Below, in pieces: positions 18,401 to 25,822 of a stretch of DNA of 40,142 nucleotides. This DNA comes from Ruegeria sp. R13_0 (lineage in GTDB: Bacteria; Pseudomonadota; Alphaproteobacteria; Rhodobacterales; Rhodobacteraceae): the NCBI RefSeq assembly GCF_017743995.1, contig NZ_JAGHRB010000024.1, positions 1-40,142 on the forward strand. Direction: 5' to 3'. Position numbers and translations under genes: made by a program. Numbering within the stretch: the first letter of the stretch is position 1; the number at the start of each line of letters is the position of its first letter. The notes under the pieces were generated by a model, which ran no database searches, was not told where the DNA came from, and saw only the letters and a list, made by a program, of their open reading frames with translations.

Positions 18401-21400
18401 TCGCGCAAGGGCAGATCGTCCAGAGACGGTTCCGCCAGAGCCTGCGGGCGATAACCTTGTTCAAAACGCTTGCCCGCGCGGATCGCCGCCGTAAACGAGG
18501 CGGGCGGAGCCAGCAGGTCTTCCATCACTTGATCCGTCAACCCCTCGGGCAGGGCAGGCGCGCGGCGTTTGCCCGCGCTTTGCGGCAGGTCGATATCCAG
18601 CAGCGCACAGGTCAAGCCGGAGAATTCGCGCGGGATAACGCGGGTTGGGCCGGTCACGGTTGCTTTTTCCGGGTAGGGCAGGGCCTCATCCCGAACCTGC
18701 AGCGCGCCCGAGCTGAGGACATGTAGGTGCAGCGGCATTGGCAGGTCTTCGTCCCCGATCGCCTGCGCCAAGAAGAACAGGCTGTAAAAGCCCTGTTCCA
18801 GATTACGGTGGAAGAAGCTGCCGCCGGGGCGGAAGGTCTCGGCCTGTGTCAGCAGCCAGCCATGCACGATCCGGGTTGGTATGCGTTCCTGTGCAACCAG
18901 ATCGCGGATCAGCGCATCATAGCTTTCGCGCCCGCGTTCGGGGGCCAGTTGGTAGTGATCCTCGCTGATGCGCGCAAAGGCATCGCCGGGCGTGACCGTG
19001 ACCACCTTGTGACCGGCTTGCTTCAGGCGCGCGGTCAGGTTGGTACACAGCCCGGCCTCATCCGCAAAGATCAGCCAGCTTTCCTGCGCCGCCTCCGACA
19101 GATCGCCGGTGACATCCACATCGCAGGCCGCGTATTTCGGGGTCCATGCCACGCGATAGCCCCAATCGGCAGGGTCTTCGGTGCGCATCAGCCATTGGCT
19201 GGCTGTCTCGGTCCGTGTCGTTCCGGGTTCGATGAAATAGGGCGAGCGCTGGAAGGCATAGGTGGGCAGAGGCACGCGGTTGCGCCGCGCCTCGCCCCAG
19301 ATCTGTTTCCAGTCGAACGCGCCGCCCAAAGCCCAGATCCGGCCCAGCATGGCCATGAAATAAGCATCGTCAGCCACATCATCATTTGGGTGACGCAGGC
19401 TGCTGATCACCTGATTGGCATCCACCTTGTCATGTTGCCCGGTCAGTGAGGCCAGCGCCTTGCCGGGGCCGACTTCGATGAAGATACGCTCTGGGTTCTC
19501 GGACAGCGTAGTGATGCAATCAGCAAAATGAACGGTGTTGCGCAGATGGCCGACCCAGTATTCGGGGTCCGTGGCCTCGGCCTCGGTGATCCAGTTGCCA
19601 CTGCGGTTCGAGGGGAACGGGATCTGCGGGGCCTTCAACTCGATCGAGCGCAAATAGTCGCCGAATTCCTTCAGAATAGGCTCCAGCATCCGGGAATGCG
19701 CCGCGATGTCAATCGGGATGCGCTGGCAGTCGACACCCTGATTGCGCAGACGATCCTCCAGATCGTCCAGCGCCGCCTGAGGTCCAGTTGCAACGCTCAG
19801 GCTGGGGGCGTTCACGGCACCCAGATCAAGATCATCGCCAAGTAGTGGCCGCAGATCATCGGCGGGCAGGGGGACGCTCAACATGCCACCGGCCGGAACC
19901 GTATCAAACAGTCGCCCGCGCAGATGCACCAGACCGATGCAATCCTCAAACGACATCACGCCGGCCACACATGCGGCGGTGTTTTCGCCCATCGAATGGC
20001 CGACCAACGCGGTGGGCTGAACACCCCATTCCATCCAAAGCTGCGCCAGCGCATATTCGGTGATCATGATCAGCGGCAGCTGCACCGAGGGCGTCTTCAA
20101 CCGCTCATCCGCAGCCTCTTCCTCGCCCGGCTCAGGCAGCCAGATCGCGCGGATATCATAGTCGAGCTTGGCCTGCAGAATATCCAGACCCCGATCCATC
20201 CAATCTGCGAAGACCGGCTCGGTCTCATAAAGGTCGCGCGCCATACCGGCGTACTGAGCGCCTCCGCCGGGGAACATGAAGACATGCTCCGGCGCGTCCG
20301 AGATCACCGTATGGGTGAACACCCGACGTGGATCATTTTCCTCAAGGATCGTGGCGGCTTCTTCATGGGTTTCAGCGACGATGACGCGCCGCTTTTCGAA
20401 CCCGCGCCGTCCGTTTTTCAGGGTCCAAGCGATATCGGCCAAATCCTGATCGGGATTGGCTCGCAGATGTTCGGCCAGTGCCGCACTGTTGGCATCCAGC
20501 GCTTTCTTGCCCCGCGCCGAAACCGTGAGGATCTGAAACGGCCAATCCGACGGTTCGGATGTGGCTCGCTCAGGCGCTTCCTCCAGAATGGCATGCGCAT
20601 TCGTGCCGCCAACGCCCAGAGAATTCACCCCGGCGCGGCGCGGCCCCTTGTACGAGACCCAATCGGTCAGAGTGTCATTCACCCGGAACGGGCTGTTCTC
20701 AAAATCGATCGCCGGGTTGGGCTTCTCGTAGCCCAGGCTGGGCGGGATCTGTTTGTGATGCAGGGCCAGCGAGGTTTTGATCAGGCTGGCCACCCCGGCG
20801 GCGGTGTCCAGATGGCCGATATTGGTCTTGACCGAGCCCAGCCGGCAGAAGCCCGTTTCCTGCGTGGTTTCCGAAAACGCCTGTGTCAGCGCGGCCACTT
20901 CGATTGGATCCCCCAGATAAGTGCCGGTGCCATGGCATTCGATGTAATCCACCGTGTCGGCCCGAACATCGGCCATCACGTGGGCCTCGGAAATCGCGGC
21001 GGCCTGACCATCCACAGATGGCGCCAAGTACCCGGCTTTGGCCGCGCCATCATTGTTGATCGCCGTGCCGCGGATCACGCCCCAGATATGATCGCCATCC
21101 TCAATCGCATCAGATAGACGCCGCAAAATGACAGCGCCAGCGCCCGAGCCAAACACTGTACCTTGCGCGCGATGATCGAAGGCGTGGCAATGGCCATCGG
21201 GTGAGAGAACCTCACCCTCTTTATAAACATAACCTCTGTTATGAGGGAGTTCGATCGTAACCCCCCCAGCAATCGCCATATCGCACTCACCAGTCAGCAA
21301 AGCCTGCGTTGCATAATGCGTTGCGACCAGCGAGGTCGAACATGCAGTTTGCACATTCACGCTCGGCCCCTTGAGGTCGAGGATATGGCTCAGCCGCGTC

Positions 21401-21897
21401 GACAGGAAATCCTTGTCATTGCCGGTATGGCGCAACAGGAACATGCCAACGTCGTCGACAAGATCCCGGTTCGAGCAGACGTTAAAATAGAAATAGCTGC
21501 CCATGCCGCAGCCTGCGAACACGCCGATTGGTCCGGGGAAATTCTCGGGCGGATGGCCAGCGTTTTCCAGCGCTTCCCAGGCGACCTCAAGGAACTGACG
21601 GTGCTGTGGGTCCATGATGGCGGCTTCTTTGGGAGACAGACCAAAGAACTCGGCGTCGAACTCTTCGAACTTGTCCAGGGGCGCCGCGAAGGGCACGTAA
21701 TCCGGGCGTTGCATCAGATGCATCGCTTCGCCAGCAGCCAGAATTTCCTCATCACTCAAGCGGCGAATAGACTCCAAGCCTGCACGCAGGTTGGACCAAT
21801 ATGCCTCAACCGATGAGGCACCGGGGAAATGCGCCGCCATACCAACAATCGCGATATCGCCTTCCCGAGCAGAACTATGCACTTTTAAACCATCCAT
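15460..21897 (-). CDS. Type I polyketide synthase, KS-AT-KR-DH-ACP-TE
   Basis: This is a 2145-residue single-module PKS. The ketosynthase (about 14-440) has VQTACSTSLVA (Cys near 186), ECHGTGTYLGDP and KTNIGHLDTAAG. The acyltransferase (about 545-900) has LVGHSMGENTAA. The ketoreductase (about 1165-1370) has YLITGGFGGIGLTLA, FSSSS and VDYVAANEYLNA. The dehydratase (about 1415-1670) has NDHRTKAGHALVPGTGYLEL and HPALMDLATG, so His and Asp are both present. The carrier protein has FFDLGGHSLIAV (about 1799). The thioesterase (about 1895-2140) has GGFSGGGITAYE, an Asp in MLDTPLP and a His in VPGDHDSM. All catalytic residues look intact. The order KR before DH is unusual for modular PKSs. There is no enoylreductase, so an alpha,beta-unsaturated product is expected. 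Its ATG overlaps the stop of the small upstream ORF (TAATG). Confidence 0.95.
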   Translation of the reverse strand: MDGLKVHSSAREGDIAIVGMAAHFPGASSVEAYWSNLRAGLESIRRLSDEEILAAGEAMHLMQRPDYVPFAAPLDKFEEFDAEFFGLSPKEAAIMDPQHRQFLEVAWEALENAGHPPENFPGPIGVFAGCGMGSYFYFNVCSNRDLVDDVGMFLLRHTGNDKDFLSTRLSHILDLKGPSVNVQTACSTSLVATHYATQALLTGECDMAIAGGVTIELPHNRGYVYKEGEVLSPDGHCHAFDHRAQGTVFGSGAGAVILRRLSDAIEDGDHIWGVIRGTAINNDGAAKAGYLAPSVDGQAAAISEAHVMADVRADTVDYIECHGTGTYLGDPIEVAALTQAFSETTQETGFCRLGSVKTNIGHLDTAAGVASLIKTSLALHHKQIPPSLGYEKPNPAIDFENSPFRVNDTLTDWVSYKGPRRAGVNSLGVGGTNAHAILEEAPERATSEPSDWPFQILTVSARGKKALDANSAALAEHLRANPDQDLADIAWTLKNGRRGFEKRRVIVAETHEEAATILEENDPRRVFTHTVISDAPEHVFMFPGGGAQYAGMARDLYETEPVFADWMDRGLDILQAKLDYDIRAIWLPEPGEEEAADERLKTPSVQLPLIMITEYALAQLWMEWGVQPTALVGHSMGENTAACVAGVMSFEDCIGLVHLRGRLFDTVPAGGMLSVPLPADDLRPLLGDDLDLGAVNAPSLSVATGPQAALDDLEDRLRNQGVDCQRIPIDIAAHSRMLEPILKEFGDYLRSIELKAPQIPFPSNRSGNWITEAEATDPEYWVGHLRNTVHFADCITTLSENPERIFIEVGPGKALASLTGQHDKVDANQVISSLRHPNDDVADDAYFMAMLGRIWALGGAFDWKQIWGEARRNRVPLPTYAFQRSPYFIEPGTTRTETASQWLMRTEDPADWGYRVAWTPKYAACDVDVTGDLSEAAQESWLIFADEAGLCTNLTARLKQAGHKVVTVTPGDAFARISEDHYQLAPERGRESYDALIRDLVAQERIPTRIVHGWLLTQAETFRPGGSFFHRNLEQGFYSLFFLAQAIGDEDLPMPLHLHVLSSGALQVRDEALPYPEKATVTGPTRVIPREFSGLTCALLDIDLPQSAGKRRAPALPEGLTDQVMEDLLAPPASFTAAIRAGKRFEQGYRPQALAEPSLDDLPLRDGGTYLITGGFGGIGLTLAEALISKVDANIVLLARGDLPPRDQWETVLNNSAPQDKTARRIRAIEKLEAAGGKVLPMSVDVSNVEEMRRCVESATQEFGQINGVIHAAGLIDDAPIMTKTMMEIEDVFTPKIHGTQVIDQIFPDGLLDWLVLFSSSSTATAPVGQVDYVAANEYLNAYARARSGDKTQVVSVNWGIWADVGMAADAMEARTGTAEPAPVTPADVPMLDQASFDDAGNRLLSATYNAHDRWFLNDHRTKAGHALVPGTGYLELASEALRVQGETGPFEIRDLYFLRPLAVSDSEDQQVRLRLPRSDVGYDLTVESGSDEAFELNAQASLSLLPLITPARLDVEAIAARCGPAHQAEGAGRLRSPQEAHLNFGPRWRVLTLTALGQDEGLAHLALPEGLQADIQSGYHLHPALMDLATGWAMELISGYQASHLWVPVSYRSVRVYAPLPAQIVSWVRNAGENRAESEAASFDVTIAAPDGTICIEVEGFSIRRMEDAVDFAFTESAPAITSEVDAPAPLSPAEERLRHNLSQGIPATEGADLFFQALASGQSQIILSSLDLEGLIAQAADSGASTESSDQKFQRPELDSDYVAPENDIERRLAGFWQELLGVDEIGVEDSFFDLGGHSLIAVRLFAQIRKAYNVDFPISVLFEAPTIRKCADLIATRGVPKDGGEGDAPAAAPAAPERRFTHLVPMHSGEGGPKTPFFLVAGMFGNVLNLRHLAHLVGTDRPFYGLQARGLYGDEEPHRDLREAAKDYIAEMRQVQPSGPYMLGGFSGGGITAYEIARQLTEAGEEIAALVMLDTPLPVRHPLSKADRLKIQLQEMRNKGASYPIQWAKNRIAWEIHKRQPKEETAETGQQFHDTEIEAAFLESVNSYPLHPWNGPLTLFRPPLVGKWELGPGKLVHHERYYLTHDNDWTPWAPNIEVFEVPGDHDSMVLEPNVRVLAAQMKTCLENTERRVPRPTLRQAAE

Positions 21898-22184
21898 TAA
21901 TAAACCGTGTCGAGTTTAGGCCGCTCCGCACAGAATGCCAATGAAACAGATGCGTCTTCAGAGAGGTGAAAACCCACATGATGTTTCAAATTTCGGTACT
22001 CTGATACGAGGGCAGATTTTCCCTGAAGGTTCATAACGTTTGTCAGAGTATCCCCCGCAATTGCGTCACGCAAAAGGCAAAGACCCACAGAAATGTTAGT
22101 TTCCCATGATGAAACAGTTAGGTTCAGGTGATTATTTTGTTCAGCAAAAGGGGTCGATGGAAAGATGGCGATTTGACTGGTCAT
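21897..22184 (-). CDS. Small protein of unknown function upstream of the PKS
   Basis: This short frame (95 residues from the ATG at 22184; a TTG at 22190 is also possible) ends with TAATG, overlapping the PKS start. That arrangement is typical of translational coupling and is the main reason to believe it. The sequence has no signal peptide, membrane segment or motif I recognise. It contains HLNLTVSSWETNISVGLCLL and VGFHLSEDASVSLAFCAERP. It might be a small accessory or regulatory protein, or just a translated leader. The divergent WecB-type gene begins about 70 bases away, so both promoters must share or overlap this short space. No strong ribosome site is visible before the ATG. Confidence 0.5.
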   Translation of the reverse strand: MTSQIAIFPSTPFAEQNNHLNLTVSSWETNISVGLCLLRDAIAGDTLTNVMNLQGKSALVSEYRNLKHHVGFHLSEDASVSLAFCAERPKLDTVY

Positions 22185-22257
22185 AGACAACTGGATGGCG
22201 CTCGGGCATCAACTGATCTCAGAAAGCCATACACCGCTGGACTGGGTCCCGAGCAGC

Positions 22258-22998
22258 ATGAATGAATTGAATCTTGTAAATTTCTCATCACAACAGGATT
22301 TGCTGACCGATCTGAACCGTCACTGGAACGACGGTCGAGGGTTTGCAGTGGCGACGCTCAATCTTGATCACATCGTCAAAATGCGTGAATCTGATATGTT
22401 TCGGGCGGCCTATCAGGATCAGACCCACATTGTAGCTGACGGCAACCCTGTTGTCTGGTTGTCCAGATTGGCCGGACGGCCCGTTGATCTGGTGCCTGGA
22501 TCAGAGTTGATCGCTCCCCTGTCGGCACTGGCGGCGGAGCAAGCGGTGCCCGTTGCTTTGCTGGGTTCAACGCAGGACACGCTTGATTTGGCAGCCGAAC
22601 GACTGGAACACGCCCATCCGGGACTGCAGGTTGTGGCCCGGATTGCCCCGCCTCTTGGGTACGACCCGGACGGGCCCACTGCGGTATCTGACCTGAAACA
22701 GGTGGCCGCTTCCGGGGCCAGATTGTGCTTTTTGGCGCTTGGCGCCCCGAAGCAAGAAAGATTGGCTGTATTGGGGCGAACACATGCGCCCGAATGCGGC
22801 TTTGTGTCGATCGGGGCCGGGCTGGACTTTGTCGCCGGATCACAAACCCGGGCACCGCGCTGGGTACGCAAGCTGGCGCTGGAATGGGTCTGGCGGTTGC
22901 TAAGCAACCCGACCCGGTTGGCCGCGCGCTACGGGCGCTGCATCCTGATCATGCCCGGTCTGACTATGGCTGCACTACGTGGCCGTTTCCAAGGCTGA
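22258..22998 (+). CDS. WecB/TagA/CpsF family glycosyltransferase
   Basis: This 246-residue protein belongs to the GT26 family, which adds N-acetyl-mannosamine-type or other sugars to undecaprenyl-linked intermediates. It carries the N-terminal ATLNLDHIVKM, the catalytic Asp in HIVADGNPVVWLSR (Asp61), GSTQDTLDLAAERL, and the C-terminal LALGAPKQERLA, GFVSIGAGLDFVAG and RAPRWVRKLALEW blocks. All family hallmarks are present. An in-frame ATG at 22195 would add 21 residues unlike the family and would almost touch the divergent gene, so I prefer 22258. It is followed after 47 bases by a secreted protein on the same strand and probably forms an operon with it. It likely acts after the priming transferase at 29169. 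Confidence 0.9.
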   Translation: MNELNLVNFSSQQDLLTDLNRHWNDGRGFAVATLNLDHIVKMRESDMFRAAYQDQTHIVADGNPVVWLSRLAGRPVDLVPGSELIAPLSALAAEQAVPVALLGSTQDTLDLAAERLEHAHPGLQVVARIAPPLGYDPDGPTAVSDLKQVAASGARLCFLALGAPKQERLAVLGRTHAPECGFVSIGAGLDFVAGSQTRAPRWVRKLALEWVWRLLSNPTRLAARYGRCILIMPGLTMAALRGRFQG

Positions 22999-23045
22999 AC
23001 TGATTTCTGCACCATAAGTTTTGCAAACTGCTGTAGCCTGACTTC

Positions 23046-24605
23046 ATGTTTCGACGCTTTTTCATCCTACCCGCCTTGCTAAGCCTTGGTGTGACCGCAC
23101 AGGCCGAAACCATCCAACTGAACCCGGAAGATCTGGTGCGGGCAGGCCCATTCGGTTGGCTGGCTACAGGACTTGAGCTGCCCGCTCCATCGCGTGGCAC
23201 ACAGGCGATTGGTCAGAATGCTGACGGTAGCGCTGCATTGCTACTGCGTCGGTTGTCGCATCAGGGCGTAGCATCAGGGCTTGGCGGCGTACTTTATGAC
23301 AATCGGGACCGAGGGCATTCCACCCTGCCCCCTGAGCTGTTTCCAAACCTGACACATGTGACATATGCCCCCGCGCTGCGCGAGGCAGATCTGGACTATG
23401 GTCTGGCCGGAGAGCTTCTGTTTCCCGCTGTGACATTAGGCAACTCATCCACCGCAGTTTCCGATCAGGGCGTACAACGCAGTCTATCTCGCCTGGCAAT
23501 GACCGCCCCAATGACCCCGGCGCAAAACTTCCGCGCCTATGCAAGCAACCATCTGTATGTCTATCCCGAGCATCGTGACCATGATGCCGAAGACCTCTTT
23601 CCAGCCAACTGGCCTTATAGCGTGACCTCGCAAGGTTCTTCCGGTTCGGATCAGGCCTTTCTGCGGGCCCTGTTGATGACTTTGGCTGCGTTCCGCCCCG
23701 ACACTCGCGCACGGCTGGAAGACGAAGGGCTTATCGCCCCCACCCTACAAATGATCCTGCGCCGTACCCAGAATGGCAGCTACACCGCCGAAGCCTATCG
23801 CACCGGAGCCGCACACCCCACGGTGTTTGACGCCCAAAACCTGTCGCCCGGGCGTATGATCGGCCTGGCAGCGTCAATCGCCCCTGAAGACATTCCGCCG
23901 ATGGTGCGCCTGAACGTGGTGTCCGAAGATTTCCGCACAACAGCGGGTCTGGCCGACCTGTCCGAGCGCCTGTTCGATACACCCTCGGCGATTGCCCGCA
24001 TTTGGCGCGGACCGGAATATGAACGAAGTATAGCGCTATCGGTAGCCAACACCCGTGATCCCAATGGGCGCGATTTGGAATTTCACTGGGTGCTGCTGCG
24101 CGGTGATTCCAACAAGGTCAGCATCATTCCGACCGAAGACGGGCTGAGCGCCGAGATTACACTAAACTGGCACGACCCTTTCCCAATTCCTTCAGCGACG
24201 CGGGAAATTTCGCGCCTGAGCTCCCGCGTGGACATCGGCGTCATCGCCTGGAACGGCGCCCAATTCAGCGCCCCCGCCCTTCTGTCAATTAGTTTCCCGG
24301 CCCATCACCAGCGTGTCTACACCCCCGGTCCGGAAGGTCAGATGCGCTTGAGTTCAGTGGATTATGATGCGCAAGCCCGCAACGCAGCCTATGACCCAAT
24401 GCTACACTGGTCCGCGCCTTGGTGGGATGAGATGCGCTATGACGAGAACAACAACCTAGCCGGTTGGCTTCGCGAGACCACAGATAACACCAAGTCTCTG
24501 GAGATGAAGACCAAAGACGAAACGGTCGATGGTATGTCAGTCCGATATGGCGTGCAGGAGACACCTGCGGGTCCAAGGTTAGTGATGTCTTCAGAGGGTG
24601 AATAG
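23046..24605 (+). CDS. Secreted protein of unknown function with an Ig-like region
   Basis: This 519-residue protein has a clear Sec signal peptide (MFRRFFILPALLSLGVTAQA, cleavage after AQA). It should be periplasmic or extracellular. Residues of about 310-430 (VANTRDPNGRDLEFHWVLL, then SRVDIGVIAWNGAQFSAPA) look like an Ig-like or cadherin-like beta-sandwich. The N-terminal half has several Trp/Tyr-rich segments (NHLYVYPEHRDHD, FPANWPYSVTSQG) and no catalytic motif I can name. The C-terminal part contains LHWSAPWWDEMRYDENNN. It follows the WecB-type gene by 47 bases on the same strand. It may be a matrix-associated protein exported with the polysaccharide, but that rests on position only. Confidence 0.75.
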   Translation: MFRRFFILPALLSLGVTAQAETIQLNPEDLVRAGPFGWLATGLELPAPSRGTQAIGQNADGSAALLLRRLSHQGVASGLGGVLYDNRDRGHSTLPPELFPNLTHVTYAPALREADLDYGLAGELLFPAVTLGNSSTAVSDQGVQRSLSRLAMTAPMTPAQNFRAYASNHLYVYPEHRDHDAEDLFPANWPYSVTSQGSSGSDQAFLRALLMTLAAFRPDTRARLEDEGLIAPTLQMILRRTQNGSYTAEAYRTGAAHPTVFDAQNLSPGRMIGLAASIAPEDIPPMVRLNVVSEDFRTTAGLADLSERLFDTPSAIARIWRGPEYERSIALSVANTRDPNGRDLEFHWVLLRGDSNKVSIIPTEDGLSAEITLNWHDPFPIPSATREISRLSSRVDIGVIAWNGAQFSAPALLSISFPAHHQRVYTPGPEGQMRLSSVDYDAQARNAAYDPMLHWSAPWWDEMRYDENNNLAGWLRETTDNTKSLEMKTKDETVDGMSVRYGVQETPAGPRLVMSSEGE

Positions 24606-24960
24606 ACGATCAAGGAATTGAGGGTGCAACAACGAAGAACTGAGTGCCACCAAGTTTACGGATGGAGGAATAGCACGCCAACCCTAAAACGATTTGTAAC
24701 ACAACCACCTTATCCTGCCATAACCTAAAAAGCGAACCGAGCGCTCAAGTCTTCTAAAACCAAGCCGCTACAGTAGATACAGTACTTGAGGGTCAATCGA
24801 ATGGAGGATGAAAAGGAAAGTATCCATCGCTAAGAGTGAGCTCGGCTTGCACAAAGACCCGCGCTGTATGCACATAAACTGGCAGGAATGTTGTTGAGCA
24901 ACACCTGCCTTTACCACACTTTCCGACAGCACCACTTGAACGAACCACCCCAGAATATTA
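24606..24960. other. Convergent intergenic region
   Basis: This lies between the ends of the secreted-protein gene and the BY-kinase gene. No gene is seen. A short inverted repeat, TGTTG-TTGAG-CAACA, occurs near 24887-24901. It has no T-run on either strand, so a terminator cannot be claimed. Confidence 0.4.
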
Positions 24961-25809
24961 TCAGTAGCCGTAGCTGTCCGCCTTATCTAGAAGCCGGCAT
25001 TTATTCAGAACAACACCCAGTAGGTTGCTGCGGGAATCAATCTCACGCTCGCACTTTTCTATTTCCTCGGCGGTAGTGGTTTCAGCAGCAGCTAGCAAAA
25101 TCACGCAGTCGATCTGATCGAGGAACGCAAATGTATCGTCGCATGCCAGCAGTGGTGGTGTGTCGAACAGTATCACGTCTGGGTGATACCGCTCCTCCAG
25201 CTGATCAATCACATGCGCAGCGCTCTGGCTTTGCAAAAGTTCTGCCGAATTGGGGGTTGGTTTGTGATTCACCCCAAAGGCGAGTTTATCCTGATAACAA
25301 ACCAAATGCTCTTCTGGACTAGAACTGCTTTCCAGAACGCTGGAAAAAGCCTGTTCTTGCGGGGTTTGCAATAGTTTAGCCATCGAAGGACGCCGCATGT
25401 CCAAATCAATTACGAGGGTGTGGTTTTCGCGTTGGCGGGCAAGGCTGAAGGCCAAGTTTAGACACAGCGTTGTCTTGCCACAAGCGCTGCCTGGTGACGT
25501 GATAGCGAGCCGCCGCCAGTTATTTTTCCGCATCTCATACAGAATGCGTGTGCGCAACACATCAAACGGGGTTGTTAGCTCCCCGGCCCGATCGAGAAAG
25601 ACGCGACCTTTTTTCAAGGCGGCGACGTTAAACTCCGCGACAGGCAACTCGGCCCAAAAAGAATCCGAAGCAGGCGCTTCAACGGCCTCAACTAATGATG
25701 CCGGTTTAGCGATATGCCCGGTAGGGGGTAGTGCGTGTCCTTCGTCATGGGTCACGTCCTGTGCGCGGGCAGCGCGGGCTTTTTGGATAGCAGATTGGAT
25801 ACGTTCCAT
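24961..25809 (-). CDS. Tyrosine-kinase-like P-loop ATPase of exopolysaccharide synthesis (CpsD/CapB type)
   Basis: This 282-residue cytoplasmic ATPase is of the BY-kinase type that partners with a Wzz-like membrane protein to control polysaccharide chain length. It has a Walker A variant, SPGSACGKTT (105-114), a Walker A' motif TLVIDLDMRRP (131-141) and a Walker B VILFDTPPLL (about 217). The C-terminus ends DKADSYGY, a minimal tyrosine cluster for autophosphorylation. The start MERIQSAIQKARAARA at 25809 is typical of the exosortase-associated branch of the family. A longer in-frame start at 25896 would overlap the Wzz gene by 74 bases and is less likely. It lies 13 bases after the Wzz-type gene and is the last gene of a three-gene operon. 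Confidence 0.9.
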   Translation of the reverse strand: MERIQSAIQKARAARAQDVTHDEGHALPPTGHIAKPASLVEAVEAPASDSFWAELPVAEFNVAALKKGRVFLDRAGELTTPFDVLRTRILYEMRKNNWRRLAITSPGSACGKTTLCLNLAFSLARQRENHTLVIDLDMRRPSMAKLLQTPQEQAFSSVLESSSSPEEHLVCYQDKLAFGVNHKPTPNSAELLQSQSAAHVIDQLEERYHPDVILFDTPPLLACDDTFAFLDQIDCVILLAAAETTTAEEIEKCEREIDSRSNLLGVVLNKCRLLDKADSYGY

Positions 25810-25822
25810 GCACCTATTCCTA

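Noticed and set aside
19924..21117. 397-codon plus-strand frame opposite the PKS ketosynthase/acyltransferase
   Set aside because: Antisense shadow of highly conserved KS and AT sequence; no ribosome site or family match.
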